Positions 10,103-22,800 of a DNA stretch of 64,000 nt are shown here, in pieces; the first letter of the stretch is position 1; the number at the start of each line of letters is the position of its first letter. Both the position numbers and the translations under genes were made by a program. Under the pieces are notes generated by a model that worked only from the letters and a program-made list of their open reading frames with translations, was not told the origin of the DNA and searched no databases. The stretch covers positions 1 to 64,000 of the forward strand of contig LXGT01000117.1 in assembly GCA_001640655.1 (NCBI GenBank). The letters are read 5' to 3'. This DNA comes from Endoconidiophora laricicola. Taxonomy: Eukaryota; Ascomycota; Sordariomycetes; Microascales; Ceratocystidaceae.

Positions 10103-11081
10103 CGTGAACTAGGAACGTAGACTTTAGACAGGGTTAAAGTATGTATGCGTGTTCATGCAGTCGGAACAAAGAACTGGTATATTGACATCAAAGGTAGAAT
10201 GTCAGTGTATATTGTGTAGTGGGCAATTAGATATATCAAGGAAACCTAAAGAAAGAAACCGTACTGGGGAAATGATGGTATAAGTATCGAGCTCGGAAAC
10301 TGTCGTTATAGAAGAAAGAAAGAGAAGGGTAAACGAAATGAAAAAAATGAGTGTCTAGACAGTCTTTATGCTTCAAGCCAGACCAAAACTCAAACAAAGA
10401 AACCTTGTCTATGCTTTTCTTTGATCAAAGAAGAAATGCCCACTTTGCTCGGAACCGTTACTTGCTGCTCAACTTCGCAACTAGCAAGCGTGAGGACAGT
10501 CTTTTTGGCTCTGTCTTCTGATTGGACGGTTTGCTTGTTCTTTGTTCGGCTCTCTGGCCAATCATAGTATCAAGTTGGACGACTTATATTCACTAACACC
10601 AAATTTTCTAAACAGCAAGCAAATGCTGTCGTAGATCCGAACCTTTCTTTTAGATTGCATTTCTTTGTTCATATTCCTCGCTTCATATATAAGTACTCTC
10701 AAAACGCCTACTAGTCAATATCTTAGCAGAAGAAGATATTGAAAATCAATGTCCCCATATCTATAGTCAGTTCGATATCGTATCCGTAGCGAACCAAGTT
10801 CTTGGTTATAACCTTGTCCTTTTTTCCGTCTTCCATTTAACCCTTGACCCAACAAGACATTTCTAGTCATATCCCTGATAACTTGACATAACCCTGATCG
10901 TACAACCGAAACCAATTTGACTTTGCTTACTGCGTTCCAGCCTGTCGTTCAGATAGTGAGTGGCTCTGCCTATAACGGTTAACAAAATCACTAGAATATT
11001 CAAGTATTAATTTCGAGGGTGATGATTAGAGTATTTACAAGAGTCGACTAGTTTTTATGGCTAATCAACTTGAAACAATCC

Positions 11082-11605
11082 CTAAGGCCGCTGGGAGACA
11101 TGCTTGGAAATGAAAGGCTGCGCAAAACCATATCTCTCGACATGAGCAATAGTTTCCAGTACATCTGCCCCAATTTGTGAGGCGGTAGCATTGGCTTGGT
11201 GGTGTTGAAGTATCTGTGGCGTAGCTTGGAAAGGCTTGTTATGCTGACTGTAGTTCCAGCTAGCGAGTGCCAGAACTTGTTCAAAAGTCAAACATGCCCT
11301 GAATGACGCATAAATACTCTTAGTAATAAATTACTTGATTAGTCCAAGTCTAGTAGTGGAAAGAGTCATATACAAGAGTGATCAATAACCATCAAATATG
11401 ACAGATTATGAAACATAGAAAGTACCTTCGTAACACACACAGGCTTGTAGTTTTGTGAATAGTGCAAATGGCCAAAAACTACTTGATATAGTGTTTTTGT
11501 CGAGTAGTATAATTGATAGCAAAGGGCCTCTGTCACAAACAGAAGGCCATAGATGCGTGTTGCTGGGGAGGCACGTGCTAATAAAAAGCCCATGAACATT
11601 CGCAA
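11082..11605 (-). pseudogene. Possible decayed two-part reading frame
   Basis: On the minus strand, 11599-11366 reads as an ATG-started segment of about 78 residues with hydrophobic and aromatic content (RIYGLLFVTEALCYQLYYS). After a short gap, 11301-11082 reads as a soluble, protein-like segment (TFEQVLALASWNYSQHNKPF ... ISKHVSQRP) directly after a CATTCAG acceptor-like sequence. The two could be exons of a small or degenerate gene, but no family was recognised and no good donor was assigned. Chance frames are a real alternative. Confidence 0.2.
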
Positions 11606-12639
11606 TTGAGACGAGGGTCGTAGACTTAGTTAGAGTAGGGCAAGGGTAGAGCTAGGGCGAGTTTTTTTGGGGAAAATTTTGATGGCTTGACGTAATTTAC
11701 TTGGGTAAAATCTCCCTTAAACCCTATCGTACCATTTAGGGGACGTTATGCTAGATCATGTGATCTCTGTTTTGAATTAGATAGCAGCTACTGAGGCTGC
11801 CTCTTGTATATCAATGACTGTTGCTTGAGAATAAGCAATAGATGGTAGCTGCCTTGATGTGGGCCAGTAAAACATACAACAGGTCCCTTGAACCGTATGC
11901 CCTTAATAAGCTACCGACCTCACTGCGATATTGCATTCTCTATTAATGCATGCAAGTAAAGTATCATTTCATATTCTCTCTACAAACATGCCAAATATCG
12001 TGAGTTAGAGTGACATAGTTACCTAATTAGTACTATTTTCTTAAAGTATGGACACACTAGCCTGGGTGCTGTCAAAAAAAAAGGCCAATTGTCGTCCATT
12101 GAATTCAAAAGTGTTCAATTGGTTGCTGCTGTACCTAGCTTGTGTTCTCCTTCGTCTTCCTGTTTTTCAGCTCTTCTTTGACTCCTTCAACTCCCCTCTT
12201 CTTCACCCAGAATAGGATATACAATCACTATCTTCGTTCAGAGCCACCTACCATCGCAACAATTGCTTGGTGATCCAGCCTACTCAGCTGCCATCTCATA
12301 AGCTAGTCGACATCGCACTAAACATTAGCTGAACCTCTGTCCTTTTGTCTAGCTCGTAACTCTGTCATCATTATCATCATTGGCCTCTCGACCCTGCTCA
12401 AGCTCATCATCCCCTTACTCTTGTGTTTCTGATTTCTCTCATTAGCGGACTGTCTTTTTCTCTTGTAAACGCTTGCTTTTATATCTGCGACTACAAATCC
12501 CCGAATATATGTCGAGGACTGTATCCATTCATCAACCATCGACCAACAGGAGTATCTGTATTTAGCGCGCCTTTAGTAGACCACAATCAGCAGGGGGTAG
12601 TTAGGTTTTAGCTCCTCTAGTTCGTGTTCCTGGTCGCTA

Positions 12640-13060
12640 GAATACTAGTCCCGAGCAGCCTGATCTCGGCATCCCCAACACCATCGGTGCCACCGGCCCT
12701 ACAGCCGCTTACAAGTCCACTTTCCTGTACTAGTTTGATAGTACTCTATCTCCTAGACTATATCCTTCCTTGACTAACTTGTCCGCCATCTAAATTGGTG
12801 TATCTCGGGACCCAGGGGACATCTGTATTGAGGTCTAGACCCAGCGCTCTCCATTGGCTGAGTGTCCTCTGTATCAAGTCAATGTTCAGCTAGGAGGTAC
12901 CGATCCGTTCCGAGGGGCCCACTATCTGCAACACTTCTTTTGTCGAAAAAACTAGATGGTCTTGGTGACGCATCCTAGAGCGGCTTTTATAACTCATCAG
13001 GCTCCGATCGCTTCGGCGTCTGCCACCTCGGTTCACTTACCGGTGTTCTTCTCGGCGTAG
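12640..13060 (+). pseudogene. Stop-interrupted coding-like relic, RIP-like
   Basis: The forward frame running through the GCATCCCCAACACCATCGG segment at 12668 stays protein-like over about 130 codons but is broken by TAG or TAA at about 12731, 12790, 12835, 12953 and 13057. Every stop is of the kind produced by C-to-T change in CAG or CAA, the signature expected from repeat-induced point mutation or deamination. GC content is locally higher than the surroundings. No homologue was recognised. Confidence 0.3.
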
Positions 13061-13130
13061 ACCAGTAAGTCTTTTCTCTTGTAGACTGCCCACCTAGCTC
13101 CCAGTCCCGTAGAGCGTTAAATATCTTCTT

Positions 13131-13170
13131 TCTTTGAATATATTACTCGATTAGAAGAGAACTATGACGA
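13131..13170 (-). repeat. Dispersed A-tailed element, copy B
   Basis: The minus strand reads TCGTCATAGTTC...TAATCGAGTAAT, then an A-rich tail (ATATTCAAAGAAAGAAG). Homology to copy D continues through TCTCGTCATAGT at the 5' side. No target-site duplication was identified here. Confidence 0.45.
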
Positions 13171-14363
13171 GATGAGTTGGGAGTTCTTGGAGCCGTCCGA
13201 GTTTGCCCAGATTCACCTCACAGAGAGAGCAGGGCCTTTTTATTGCTGTGCTCACTCACTATCACTAGTTTGTTATTCGGTCTAAATCGTCGATTACACG
13301 GCAATTCATGGCCAGCAAATCAACGAATGGCTAAGTATTCTTGAAATTTCACTCCAAACTTCACTTTATATGATATATGTATCACATAAGACATTTTGAT
13401 TCACGTAAAAACATAAAAGAAGTACAAAGTCCAGGAAAGAAGATTGTGTATATTTTGCCCAACCAATCTATCACCACGAAAGAAAAAAAATAAAAAAAAA
13501 CTTCCCCCGGATAAAAAAAAAATTTAAAAAAAAGCAAGCTTTAAAAGATATCCTCCTCACGCCCAGCGATACTAGTCAGTATATTATTAAGTAATAAACA
13601 CGTCCCATTTCTTATTTCGCCTCCTTTGATAAACCCCTTCTTTCTCTCCTCCTCGTTCGTCATTAGAGTAGTTGTAAGTTTTACAGTAAGCCAGACCAAG
13701 AACTCCCCCAAAATAAAAACAAAAAGAAAAGAACACGAAGAACAGGCAATGGAGAAAAAGATATGAAAATGAAACAAAAAGAGAAAAAATAAGTGTAGAA
13801 CCATCAAGCGTCGGCACTTCAGGCGCTCCATGTCCTGGGGGTATGAGTGACAATGCAAAAAAAGCTACAAAAAAGAAGGAATGAAAAACCAGAATAAAAG
13901 GAGGGTGAAGGAGGAAGAAACCAGTAGCTACACACGAAGCAAGAAGCAGCAGATAACTGCTACTTAGATTTTTATGTTCGTTTGCGCTGCCTGATATGGC
14001 CGGACGCAGCTTCAGGAATTTCCGCCAGTGAAATTTCCGTGAGTCTGGAGGATGTGTTGGCCGTTAGGTCCAGTCGTAAATGATGTGATGTCGTCGTCTC
14101 AGATTCGTCATCTCTTCCTATAGTATTGAGCTCCGCACGCAGCCTGACAAGGTTTGGCAGGGTGTCTTCCCATCTTCAAAGCTCCCAATGCCACAAAAGA
14201 TGGGCCTACCAAAATATATCAAAGAGTCCTGACAGACTTTTTTTACTCTTTGTTTTCTCGATACCTGCAAGGTTCCGAGCAGACAAGATACGAAAATAAA
14301 AAAATAAAAAAAACCCGTTTTGATAGTCTTTAAAAAAAAAAGAGTTCATGCGAGTTGTGCTCC

Positions 14364-15061
14364 TTACAGCAGAGCGGCGAACAGAGCAGCAGCCAGAGAG
14401 CCAGAGCCGATCATAACGGCGTTGGCGTTAGATGAAGCAACAGTAGAAGTAGCGGCGGCCGAGGCAGTGGAGGTAGTGGCGTTTGCGGTAGCAGTGGCCG
14501 AAGAGGTAGTGGCGGCGGCGGTGGAAGAAGTGGCAGCAGAGGCATCCTTTGTGCCGCAAGTGTCATCAATTTCGGACTTGCAGGCAGACTGGGCGCTGGC
14601 ATCGCCAACAGCAGCGAGGTTGCACTGGCTATAGGCCTCCTCGCACATGTAAGCGTCCATGGAGGTATCGTAGCTGCTCAGATCGGGAGTGGTGCCATCA
14701 GCGCAAGTGCAAGTGTAGTCCAGAGTCGTCTGTACGTAGAAGATAATGCACATGGTTAGCAATAGGCGCTGTGTAGCGTGAATATGGTGAGAGAGATGGG
14801 AAAGCTTACGGTGTCGCAGGTGTTGGTATTAGTGCTACCGCAGATGTCGGTGCAAGTGTTGCGCTGACCACGGCAGTAGGCAGCTTGAGAGAATGGAAGT
14901 TAGCATATATGGTCATAGACGATGATAGGCGATGTTTGAGTGGCCAACTTACACTTGTCACCGTCGGAGATGGAGCCAATGTTAACGGTAGTGTTAGCAT
15001 ATGTGTAAGTAGCGGCGTGAGCGCCAGCGGCGAAGAGGGCGATGACGGAAGAGGCACGCAT
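14364..15061 (-). CDS. Secreted Cys-rich GPI-type protein (DUF7707-like)
   Basis: Three exons: 15061-14953, 14883-14810 and 14729-14364, with introns of 69 and 80 nt (donors GTAAGT and GTAAGC; branch sites GCTAAC; acceptors CAAG and ACAG). The spliced frame gives 182 residues. Residues 1-16 are a signal peptide (MRASSVIALFAAGAHA). A Cys-rich domain of about 100 residues follows, with C-R-G-Q-R-N-T-C, NTCD, LDYTCTCADG, YMCEEAYSQC and C-x(n)-CGT, the arrangement of the fungal DUF7707 domain. A Ser/Thr/Ala-rich tail ends in a hydrophobic C-terminus (LAAALFAALL), consistent with GPI anchoring. The likely location is the plasma membrane or wall; the molecular role is unknown. The 5' flank is CT-rich on the coding strand, which suggests strong expression. 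Confidence 0.8.
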
Positions 15062-15199
15062 TTTGGATGTGTATAGACTGTTGATGGCGTCAAGTTAGCA
15101 ACGGGATCAGTCAGTCGATGGAGATAAACAGATGATGGGTGGAAAACGTACGTTTCTGGTCGAAGAAAACAAAGATGAAGACGGGCTAGGAGAGATGGA

Positions 15200-15320
15200 G
15201 AACGATCAACGGACTGACTAGTTTGATGAAGATGACTTGGAAGAGCAGAAAAGAAGAGGAAAAGAGAGGGAAGAAAAGTCTGCCAGAAGCGGGAGGGAGG
15301 CAGAATTAAAAGGTGAAACT
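15200..15320 (-). promoter_or_regulatory. CT-rich upstream tract of the GPI-type protein gene
   Basis: The plus strand is almost all purine (GAAGAGGAAAAGAGAGG and similar), so the coding strand is pyrimidine-rich 140-260 nt upstream of the start codon. CT-rich blocks at this position are typical of strongly transcribed filamentous-fungal genes. The exact transcription start cannot be placed. Confidence 0.4.
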
Positions 15321-15580
15321 GAGCAACCGGGAATCAACTTGAGAATGGGGGCAGCTTGGATGGATCTGGCGGCAGGCGGGCTGATAACGGGCATGAGGCC
15401 AGGAGCAGGAGCGTACGCAAAAAAAAAAAAAAACTGAAAAAATAATCAAAATTAAAAATTAAATAAAAACAAAAAAAAATTAGACAGCAAACAACGCCAA
15501 CCAGATCAGGCAAAACGCCGTTTTCCTACCAGCCGAACAAAGTCTCTCAAAGCAAAAATCAACTAGCAACAACCACAAGA

Positions 15581-15605
15581 ACAACAACAACAACAACAAC
15601 AACAA
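15581..15605. repeat. (ACA)n microsatellite
   Basis: About eight uninterrupted ACA units in non-coding DNA. Confidence 0.9.
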
Positions 15606-17078
15606 GAAGAAGCTGCAAGTTTCCCAGTAGTACATACTATCTAGCGTTCTGTCCACCGAGTTGTTACTAGCTGCGACTAAGGCGAACAAGCCAAACCCAT
15701 GGAGGAACAAACAAGGACAGCGCAGACCAGGGGCCTTTCGGCTTGTCTGGCACATCTCTTCTCATCCTTTTCTCTTCTTTCTTTTCTCTTTCTTTTTTCC
15801 CTTCTTTTTTTTTTTAAATTCATTTTGCTATCTCTCATAAAAGCAAGCTAGCCTGCAGACACGGGCTCTCATTATTTTCTCATTCGCCCTCTTTCCCACT
15901 AGCTTCAGCACTGTTTGCTTTACCGAACGCAACGAGATTCCTCTCCAAGAGCCTTTCAACGGCGTTTCTCCCCCTTGTTGTCGCTGCTGCTCTTGCTCTT
16001 CTAGTAGCTTGTCTTGGCAGGCATTTGCTTCTCTCAGTATCATCATAATTCTATAAACTGCATAAGATTAATCATTGAAAAAAAAATATGCTTCTCTCGC
16101 TGTTTTCATCTTGACTTATCGTGTATCAGTACAACCCGATTCTGCTTCAGTTGCCTCGCTCTTCATGCAGCATAAACTGCTACACATTTATTATCTTCAT
16201 TTCTTTTTTTTTCTTCATATTCGCTGTGCTTCGGGGGAAAAGAGAGAAAAAAAGGGAATGGAGAAGTACCGTCCTACATGGCATGCCCGATGCGGTGTAG
16301 CTGCCCGGTGCCAACCTCTCACTAGGTGTGTTTGTGCTTGAACAAATTCTCTTCTCTTTATTTATCTTCTTGTCCACGCTTTGGTGGGTTGCAGAGCCAG
16401 CTTGAAGGGCCCCTAATAAGGCACATTGATACCACTCACAGCGGCGCTTGTTCTCCAGCTCTTGGAATGAGGTGAGAAAGGAGTTGAGGAGCCGGATGCT
16501 TTTACTGCAGGAACACGCTCTCAGTTGACAGCAAATAGACAGCTGGTTTCGATTCAATAGCTTTGAAATTCTCACCAAGCTCGTTGTCTTCTTTGTTCAA
16601 GATGTCTCACCAGAAACGGCATCCAGAAAGTCAAAATCCTCAAACCAAACAATCAATCAAGATCCATACATCTGCCAACATGCTATTGTTGCTATCGGCC
16701 GCCACCCATATCCCAAATACGAAAGAATAAAATAGACAAATATTTACTGGGTTTCCCTTTGCTTTGCCTTCGTACCACATCACTAAAACTAGGCCTGCTT
16801 CTCTGACAAGGAAACGTATCCGCTAGCCGGCAGAAGCTACTTGCTTCGCTGTTTTGAGTCCTCAATCCCCGGCTCTTTTACAGGCCCTGCTGCGACCTAA
16901 CGAGCTTTTACATAGTGATCCGTAGCCTGACTAGGCCCTGTCTCAACCTGTAAAAGAGGTCAGGCCTGGGAAATATGAATGCAATGCTGCTTTCTTATTG
17001 AATATGAAGAAGCGAATAGCAACCAACTACCCATTACGTAGCAGACAGCTGTTTTAGGGAGCCGAGCCCTTTTCCATG

Positions 17079-17117
17079 AAAAAATAAAAATAAAAATAAA
17101 AATGAAAATAAAAAAAA
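17079..17117. repeat. A5T simple repeat
   Basis: Several AAAAAT units with one G substitution, in non-coding DNA. Confidence 0.85.
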
Positions 17118-19266
17118 GAGGCCCCTAGGGTGGTTGCCAGACGTTCTGCGCCTGCCACCTACGAAGCTGTGCTACAATGCACTATCAAGCTTGACTGGCT
17201 GGCACCTTTCCATCTAGCATCAGTGGTATCTTCATAAGTTCTAGAGACTGGACAAGATTATTGATCAAAAACCCAAGTCTAGAATTAGCTAAACCGCTAA
17301 GCCCATCTGACAAATATACTTTACATAACCCTATTCATTGCCTTTGCTGAAGAGATAAAGTCTCAGTCTAAGCCTAAGCCCATGCCTGCGCCCAACCCTC
17401 CTGCCTCTCCTCTATTCAAAGTCGATCCCAAATGGCATGAGAAAACAAGTTCAAAGGCCCTCTGACAGCCACTAAGTTTCTGACGCTAAGTGAGGAACAC
17501 GTAACTAAGTCAGGTCAAATATTCCTTCCAACCTTCACCTTTTTTTTCTTTGTTTGTAGTACGTATAAATATGATTATCGACTTGATAGCAAAGAGATGC
17601 CAAAAATCAGCTCAAAACGTACTGTTGCGAGGAGTATATCTGACATTTCAATGCCGCTAGCGAGAAACGAAGTCTGTGTTCATGACGATGACGACTTTCC
17701 AAATTGGCCGCCAATCCCTGGCCTCTTCCTTTTCTCTGTCTACCAATAATTGAGCGGTAAATCAACATGGCGTGTAGTATAGCTTTTTTCCGTCGTTATA
17801 ATAACTTAGAAAGCAGATGTGCTCACCAGTTCGCCTCAGCGTATATCTTTTCATGTTCATTCGCCAGACTCTCGATCTTGCTTATTCAATCTTTGTTAGT
17901 GTTTTTTTTTTCTTTTCTTATCAATAGCAATAAGAGATATTATAAACAAATATGCACTTCGAGTCTATCAGCATCATCGAGAACAATGCGTAGTTCTTCA
18001 GATGCGACGCTACTTTCTAGCTACTCCGTTGTCTCTAGGGTTAATATACCCTGCGGTGATCATGGACAATGTTTTATATTTGATTAGGAGCCGTGCGGCT
18101 TTTTGTCCTCTTCCGAATGGCAAATACCTTTTCAATTTTAGCCTTGAGCAATAATATATAGCAAGTGTAAAGGAAATATATGAACAGAAGCTATGTCAGA
18201 AGGGCATCATAACAGTCGTAACTCTTCATCGACTAGCACCTCTGGCGACCCTTATATCATATAATAACCCTAATTATATATCGATACTATTCGTAATAGA
18301 GAACTCAAAAACATTATACATTATTAATGTAGTTAGTTATATGGGTCGAATAAAGACTAGGCCTTATTTGTCTTATTCCAAGCCATTATTACCTGCCTGA
18401 TATTTACTAGCCATAGGAACTTTCTACCAGCCCCCTTCGCCATATAACGTGATTGACAAATCAAAAGGACGACTATTCCATTAGTATTATGTATATTGCA
18501 ACCGACACGGCCTGCAGAATGTCTGAGATCAGGATCATGAGCATTCAGTTTCGTGCAGCTGATAATATCGACAGACAGTTCAGATACTGGTTGTAGTACT
18601 AGTAGTACGAATTTTTTTCAACGCTTGTCGTATGTGCTTGGTGGCCTGGAAATACTACTATTACGGGGAGAGAGAAGAAGAAGAGCAAGACAATGATGAT
18701 GATAAACATTGGGCTCATATGTACAAATGTGTGCTAATATCAAGCCTTGGTTGTTCTCTTTTTTGTCTCTATTGTGTTCTTGCTAGAAAAAAACCGTCCA
18801 AATATTCCATACGAGAGAATATGTGACGATGGCTTACAGTGTATACACTTTCTTCCTTACTTCTCTCGGCTTTATTGTATTATTTCGGTTCAAGGTTAGT
18901 CAAGTTTATGATCTTTATTGATTTGCTGCCTCCCCATTCGTCCTTTAGTGTAAGACCCAATAATGACTAAGCCTGCTATGGAAACATAATGTGAAGCACG
19001 GCCAAGACAAGAAGATATGAAACGCGCGTATGTATAGGGGATCATCAACAAACCAGCAAGTTATTATTCTTGTCGGCTTGAGTTGGCTAGAATAGCTGAC
19101 TGGCGCTTTTTCTTCTTTCTTCTTTCTTCTTACCGAGATTGACGTTAGAGGAAAAATAGATATGGATAGCCCACTTGGTACAAGTTCACGATAGCGCTAG
19201 TTCTACCGTTCACACTAGTATTATTAGCAAAGCCACAAGCAAAATTAGTTAACCTCGGAATATTCA

Positions 19267-19321
19267 ACGCCTCTCTTTTTTTTTTTTTTTAACTCATTAC
19301 TCGATTAGAGACGCCTCTCTT
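19267..19321 (-). mobile_element. Dispersed A-tailed element, copy C, with exact target-site duplication
   Basis: An exact 11-bp direct repeat, ACGCCTCTCTT, lies at 19267-19277 and 19311-19321. Between them the minus strand reads CTCTAATCGAGTAATGAGTT followed by a run of A. A short 3'-end fragment with an A tail between direct repeats is the structure left by a 5'-truncated retroposon (LINE or SINE type). The fragment is too short to name a family. Confidence 0.6.
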
Positions 19322-19845
19322 GAAAACAAGGCCCATTAGTAAATCCTACGCTAATACTATTTATTACTAGTCAATATAGTTCCAAGCCCGAATGTTTTGG
19401 TAGACGGACAGGGGAGAACATCGATGAATGCCACGCAAGTCGAGGCAAGGTCAAGGTCAACCCCAAAGACATCTGTCGTTTCTATTCGTCGCAGAAGCAA
19501 CAGGGGCACGATAAGAAGAAAAGAGAAGAAACGAGCAGACAGGTTCTGTTTAAATCTTGATGCTGTTTTCCCCCTGCTATATACACGATATATCTCTTTC
19601 TTAGCAGCCAGCCCCTTTGCCTACCCATACAAACGGATCCTTCATTTTCCGAGATCTCGGTGTCTATTCTCTTTCTAGTTTCCTCTAAATGTGTTTATGT
19701 AGTACTACTTAGTAGTAAGAAGCGTCTGTGTTTCGTCATTTGAAGCCATGCAACTGGGCCGAACAAGATATTTTGCAGTAGTGTAGTATGATATCATTCT
19801 GAGGGAGGCGTCAGTAACTACAAAGATGATGATGTTATATATTAT

Positions 19846-19882
19846 ACTGCCTCTATGCGGTTCAAAGTCCGCATTAGGCAGT
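19846..19882. other. Imperfect stem-loop
   Basis: ACTGCCT at 19846-19852 pairs with AGGCAGT at 19876-19882. Inside it ATGCGG at 19855-19860 pairs with CCGCAT at 19869-19874, with an 8-nt loop. The loop (TTCAAAGT) resembles a tRNA T-loop, but no tRNA body can be folded around it. Confidence 0.4.
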
Positions 19883-22800
19883 CTGAGATCTAAGAAGACT
19901 ATGTATACCGAGCAAGATAAAGTAAGACCACTAACAAGACCAAGCGACTGGTCTCGGCTTCTGTCAGACAGGGAGGAAAAAAAGAGAGAAAAAAAGCCTG
20001 ACGCAAGACGGACTCTCCGGCCTTTCTGCAGACGGGTGCGAATTTGAGATGTTATTTTTCTTTAGTGCCACTAAGTAAGTCGGCGCGTAAAGCTGACGAG
20101 CAAAGGAAAAAGAAGCAATAAGATAGCGGTGGACGGACGATAAACAAGGGCGTTAGACTGGCCTTAGTTGAATCCATACATTCCCTGTAAGCTATGAAGT
20201 CATACATAGTAGATCCATTTCCCCCCAGCCTAATTTCCCACATGGTGAAAGTGTCTTGTTCTTCCTTCATTGTTGTTGGTTGTAGAGTCATAGGCTTAAT
20301 AAGCCAACTGTTAGACTGAAGGTTGCTAGCATCAGGGCTTTAAAAGGCTGTTCGATGGCAATAATTTACTGACGATTTAAAAGGAGCTAAGCCGTTTGCT
20401 GGATTTACAGGCAGTGAGGATCCCCCCGGCTGGCTAATAGAGATAGCGATGGCATGAACATTCCAAAGCCACTGTAAATACTGATATTTAGGCTAGCTAC
20501 TATGGTGGATAGGGAGCCGCTATTAGGATGCCCTAAGAAGGACTTAATTCAAGTCTTAAGACCGGTACCAACTTGGCTAAGGAATAAATTGATTGAATTT
20601 TTTTTTTTTTACCGACAAAGCAACTTAAAATCTATCATTGCCAGCAAAGCTTTTGAGGCACTAGCTGACTTTGGCTCTATTCGAAGCTTGATCTGCAGAG
20701 TCTAGACATCGTTCTGGAGTTCCGTCACTCCGTTGGCCACAGGAACACGTGAATTGCTTATCATGCATATGCACAAGTGAACATATTGTTCTCGTCCTTT
20801 TAGCTATCTCCCAGCCTTTCCCATTGATATCGATTTATCCGGGTTATAACTACGATATGTCGTTTTATGAGTCGCCGCTCTCGGACACATATCTTCTATG
20901 CTTTTCGTTCTCAAGTAGACTTGACTCTGGTTTCGTAGTGCTAACTCATAGAATCACTTGTCCTTCCCCTCCGCCTGATCTGCATAGCAAGTGAGCAATG
21001 TATCAAACGGCCTAATCGAAACCTGGAGGCAGTGCTGATTCTGTAAAGTAATAGTCTGCCTAGTTCTGCTACTACATTACTCTAGTTGGCTGTACGACTA
21101 ACAAGATTACCAGTAGCTGTACTACTTGATATCAGCCGTTCCCAGCCACACTGATAATAAATTTCTTGTGGTCTCGATTGCAACCAGACGAATCATTGCT
21201 GGCACTTATTAGCATCTTGTCCCGGTGCCAGCGCACAAAGTCACTTTCTCATTACATCTGTGGGCTTATCAACAGCACAATAGTGGGATATCTTGTAGAT
21301 GGGACAGCCAGCCAGCTTTCCTTCTTGTTGTTAGATCGCATGATAAAACAACGGCAGCTAAGCAAACAATGCCAGCAGGAATTGTTTTTCTTTCCCCAAT
21401 TCCCACCCCGTCAACTTCACTTCGCCATTCTAGGAAACAAAAGGGGACGGTATACATGATGCTCAGTAACAGTCTGGCCACCAACTGGTCCGTGGGAATT
21501 TCCATATACTATCATGACGTACTGCCGTGAGGTGAGCTGTGCGTTCTTCCGACCAACCCCTGCGATTTTTTTTTGACTGTTCTTTGTCTGAGAGAACAAA
21601 GAACATCAGAATATGTATTTGCTCCCTTGTTAATAACAGTTGTTTCTTTTCTCAAGTACCAAAAGCCATGGCTCGATCTTCGTCAGATCGAATCTTGCCC
21701 AGTGACGTAAAACTGAAGTAAAGTAGAAATGCAATCAGACACTCTACTGTTATGCCATCATTGATCTGTGCCAACATCCAAAATGTAATATCATATTCCA
21801 TCTTATGACTTTAAGGCTGTCGTCGACCGCCTATTGTCTTCATGGTCCAATAAAGAAGGTCCTTGGGCCTACATAAATATAAAATAGAAAATCAAAGGGA
21901 TAGTAACCACGCTTTCTGACGTCTATGAGACTCTATCTCAATTACGGTATATACTATAGAGTATTGTATGGGCCACAGTTCTATATACACCTTTACTATA
22001 TTACTTTTAGCCGTCGAAGGATCTAGTCGAACTTACACAATGGGGGAAGAGGCACAGCTTACAAAAAAAAAGTCCCATCTGCAGAATGCCACGCTATCTG
22101 TCCCCTTCAATCAAATAGTACCACAAACTGCAAACTACACGATCTTGGATAGCCAGATTACAGACAACAAAACAAGGCACGATAGCATGAAAACATTTAG
22201 CCGAGACCTGCCTCCCCGACTGCCATGACCCTTTCTTGATACTTACACAATTGATAATAGCAGTAGCAATGGCTAGTCCCTATCCCGTATCTTGCATACA
22301 TGTTCGGCTTCTTTTCTTCTTTGTTCGTATAGTCTCCGAAGCTGTCAATGTACGATATAACACCTGTGTCTTACACTAAGACCGTGATCTCTACGTTCCA
22401 GTGTCACAAAGTGTAGCGTACAATACTTTTTACCTAGCGTGGATTCTGCAATATCTTGATGTGGTGTAATTCACCGACTATAAATGTTACGGCATGATGA
22501 ATATTTTCCTTCTGGCTTATAGTGCATATACTCTAGCAAGAATAGCCGCACGCATACACACACGCACACTGCAGGCCAACAACATTCCAAGGATGTAGTA
22601 CAGTTATCATGAATAGTGGCTGTTGTTATATTAGTTATGGAGCAGCCAGTATAACGTTCTACATTGTACTAAAAGGGGAATATAGACTTTTAAATTCACT
22701 TTGTTGGCCCATGCAAGGCGAAGGAGTCATCCTCTACTACGGCAATCGCGGACAAAGGTTAACTTACGGAGATCGGCATCGCGAAGGACGAAAAAAAAAA

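Larger units (their letters stand above)
10103..14363. other. Gene-poor region with coding relics, 4.3 kb
   Basis: No intact gene supported. It contains the amidoligase upstream region, two short protein-like frames on the minus strand (11082-11291 and 11366-11605), a CT-rich stretch at 12120-12480 resembling a fungal promoter/leader, a stop-interrupted coding-like stretch at 12640-13060, one dispersed-element copy at 13131-13170, and A-rich DNA at 13480-13550 and 14290-14345. The right end is the 3' flank of the GPI-type protein gene. Confidence 0.5.

Noticed and set aside
11323..11343. Degenerate match to the dispersed element (TAATCAAGTAAT on the minus strand)
   Set aside because: Too many differences and no tail or duplication; could be a mutated copy but not supportable.
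19855..19874. tRNA-like T-arm (GCGG TTCAAAG TCCGC)
   Set aside because: The loop is 8 nt in the best pairing and no acceptor, D or anticodon arms can be placed around it.
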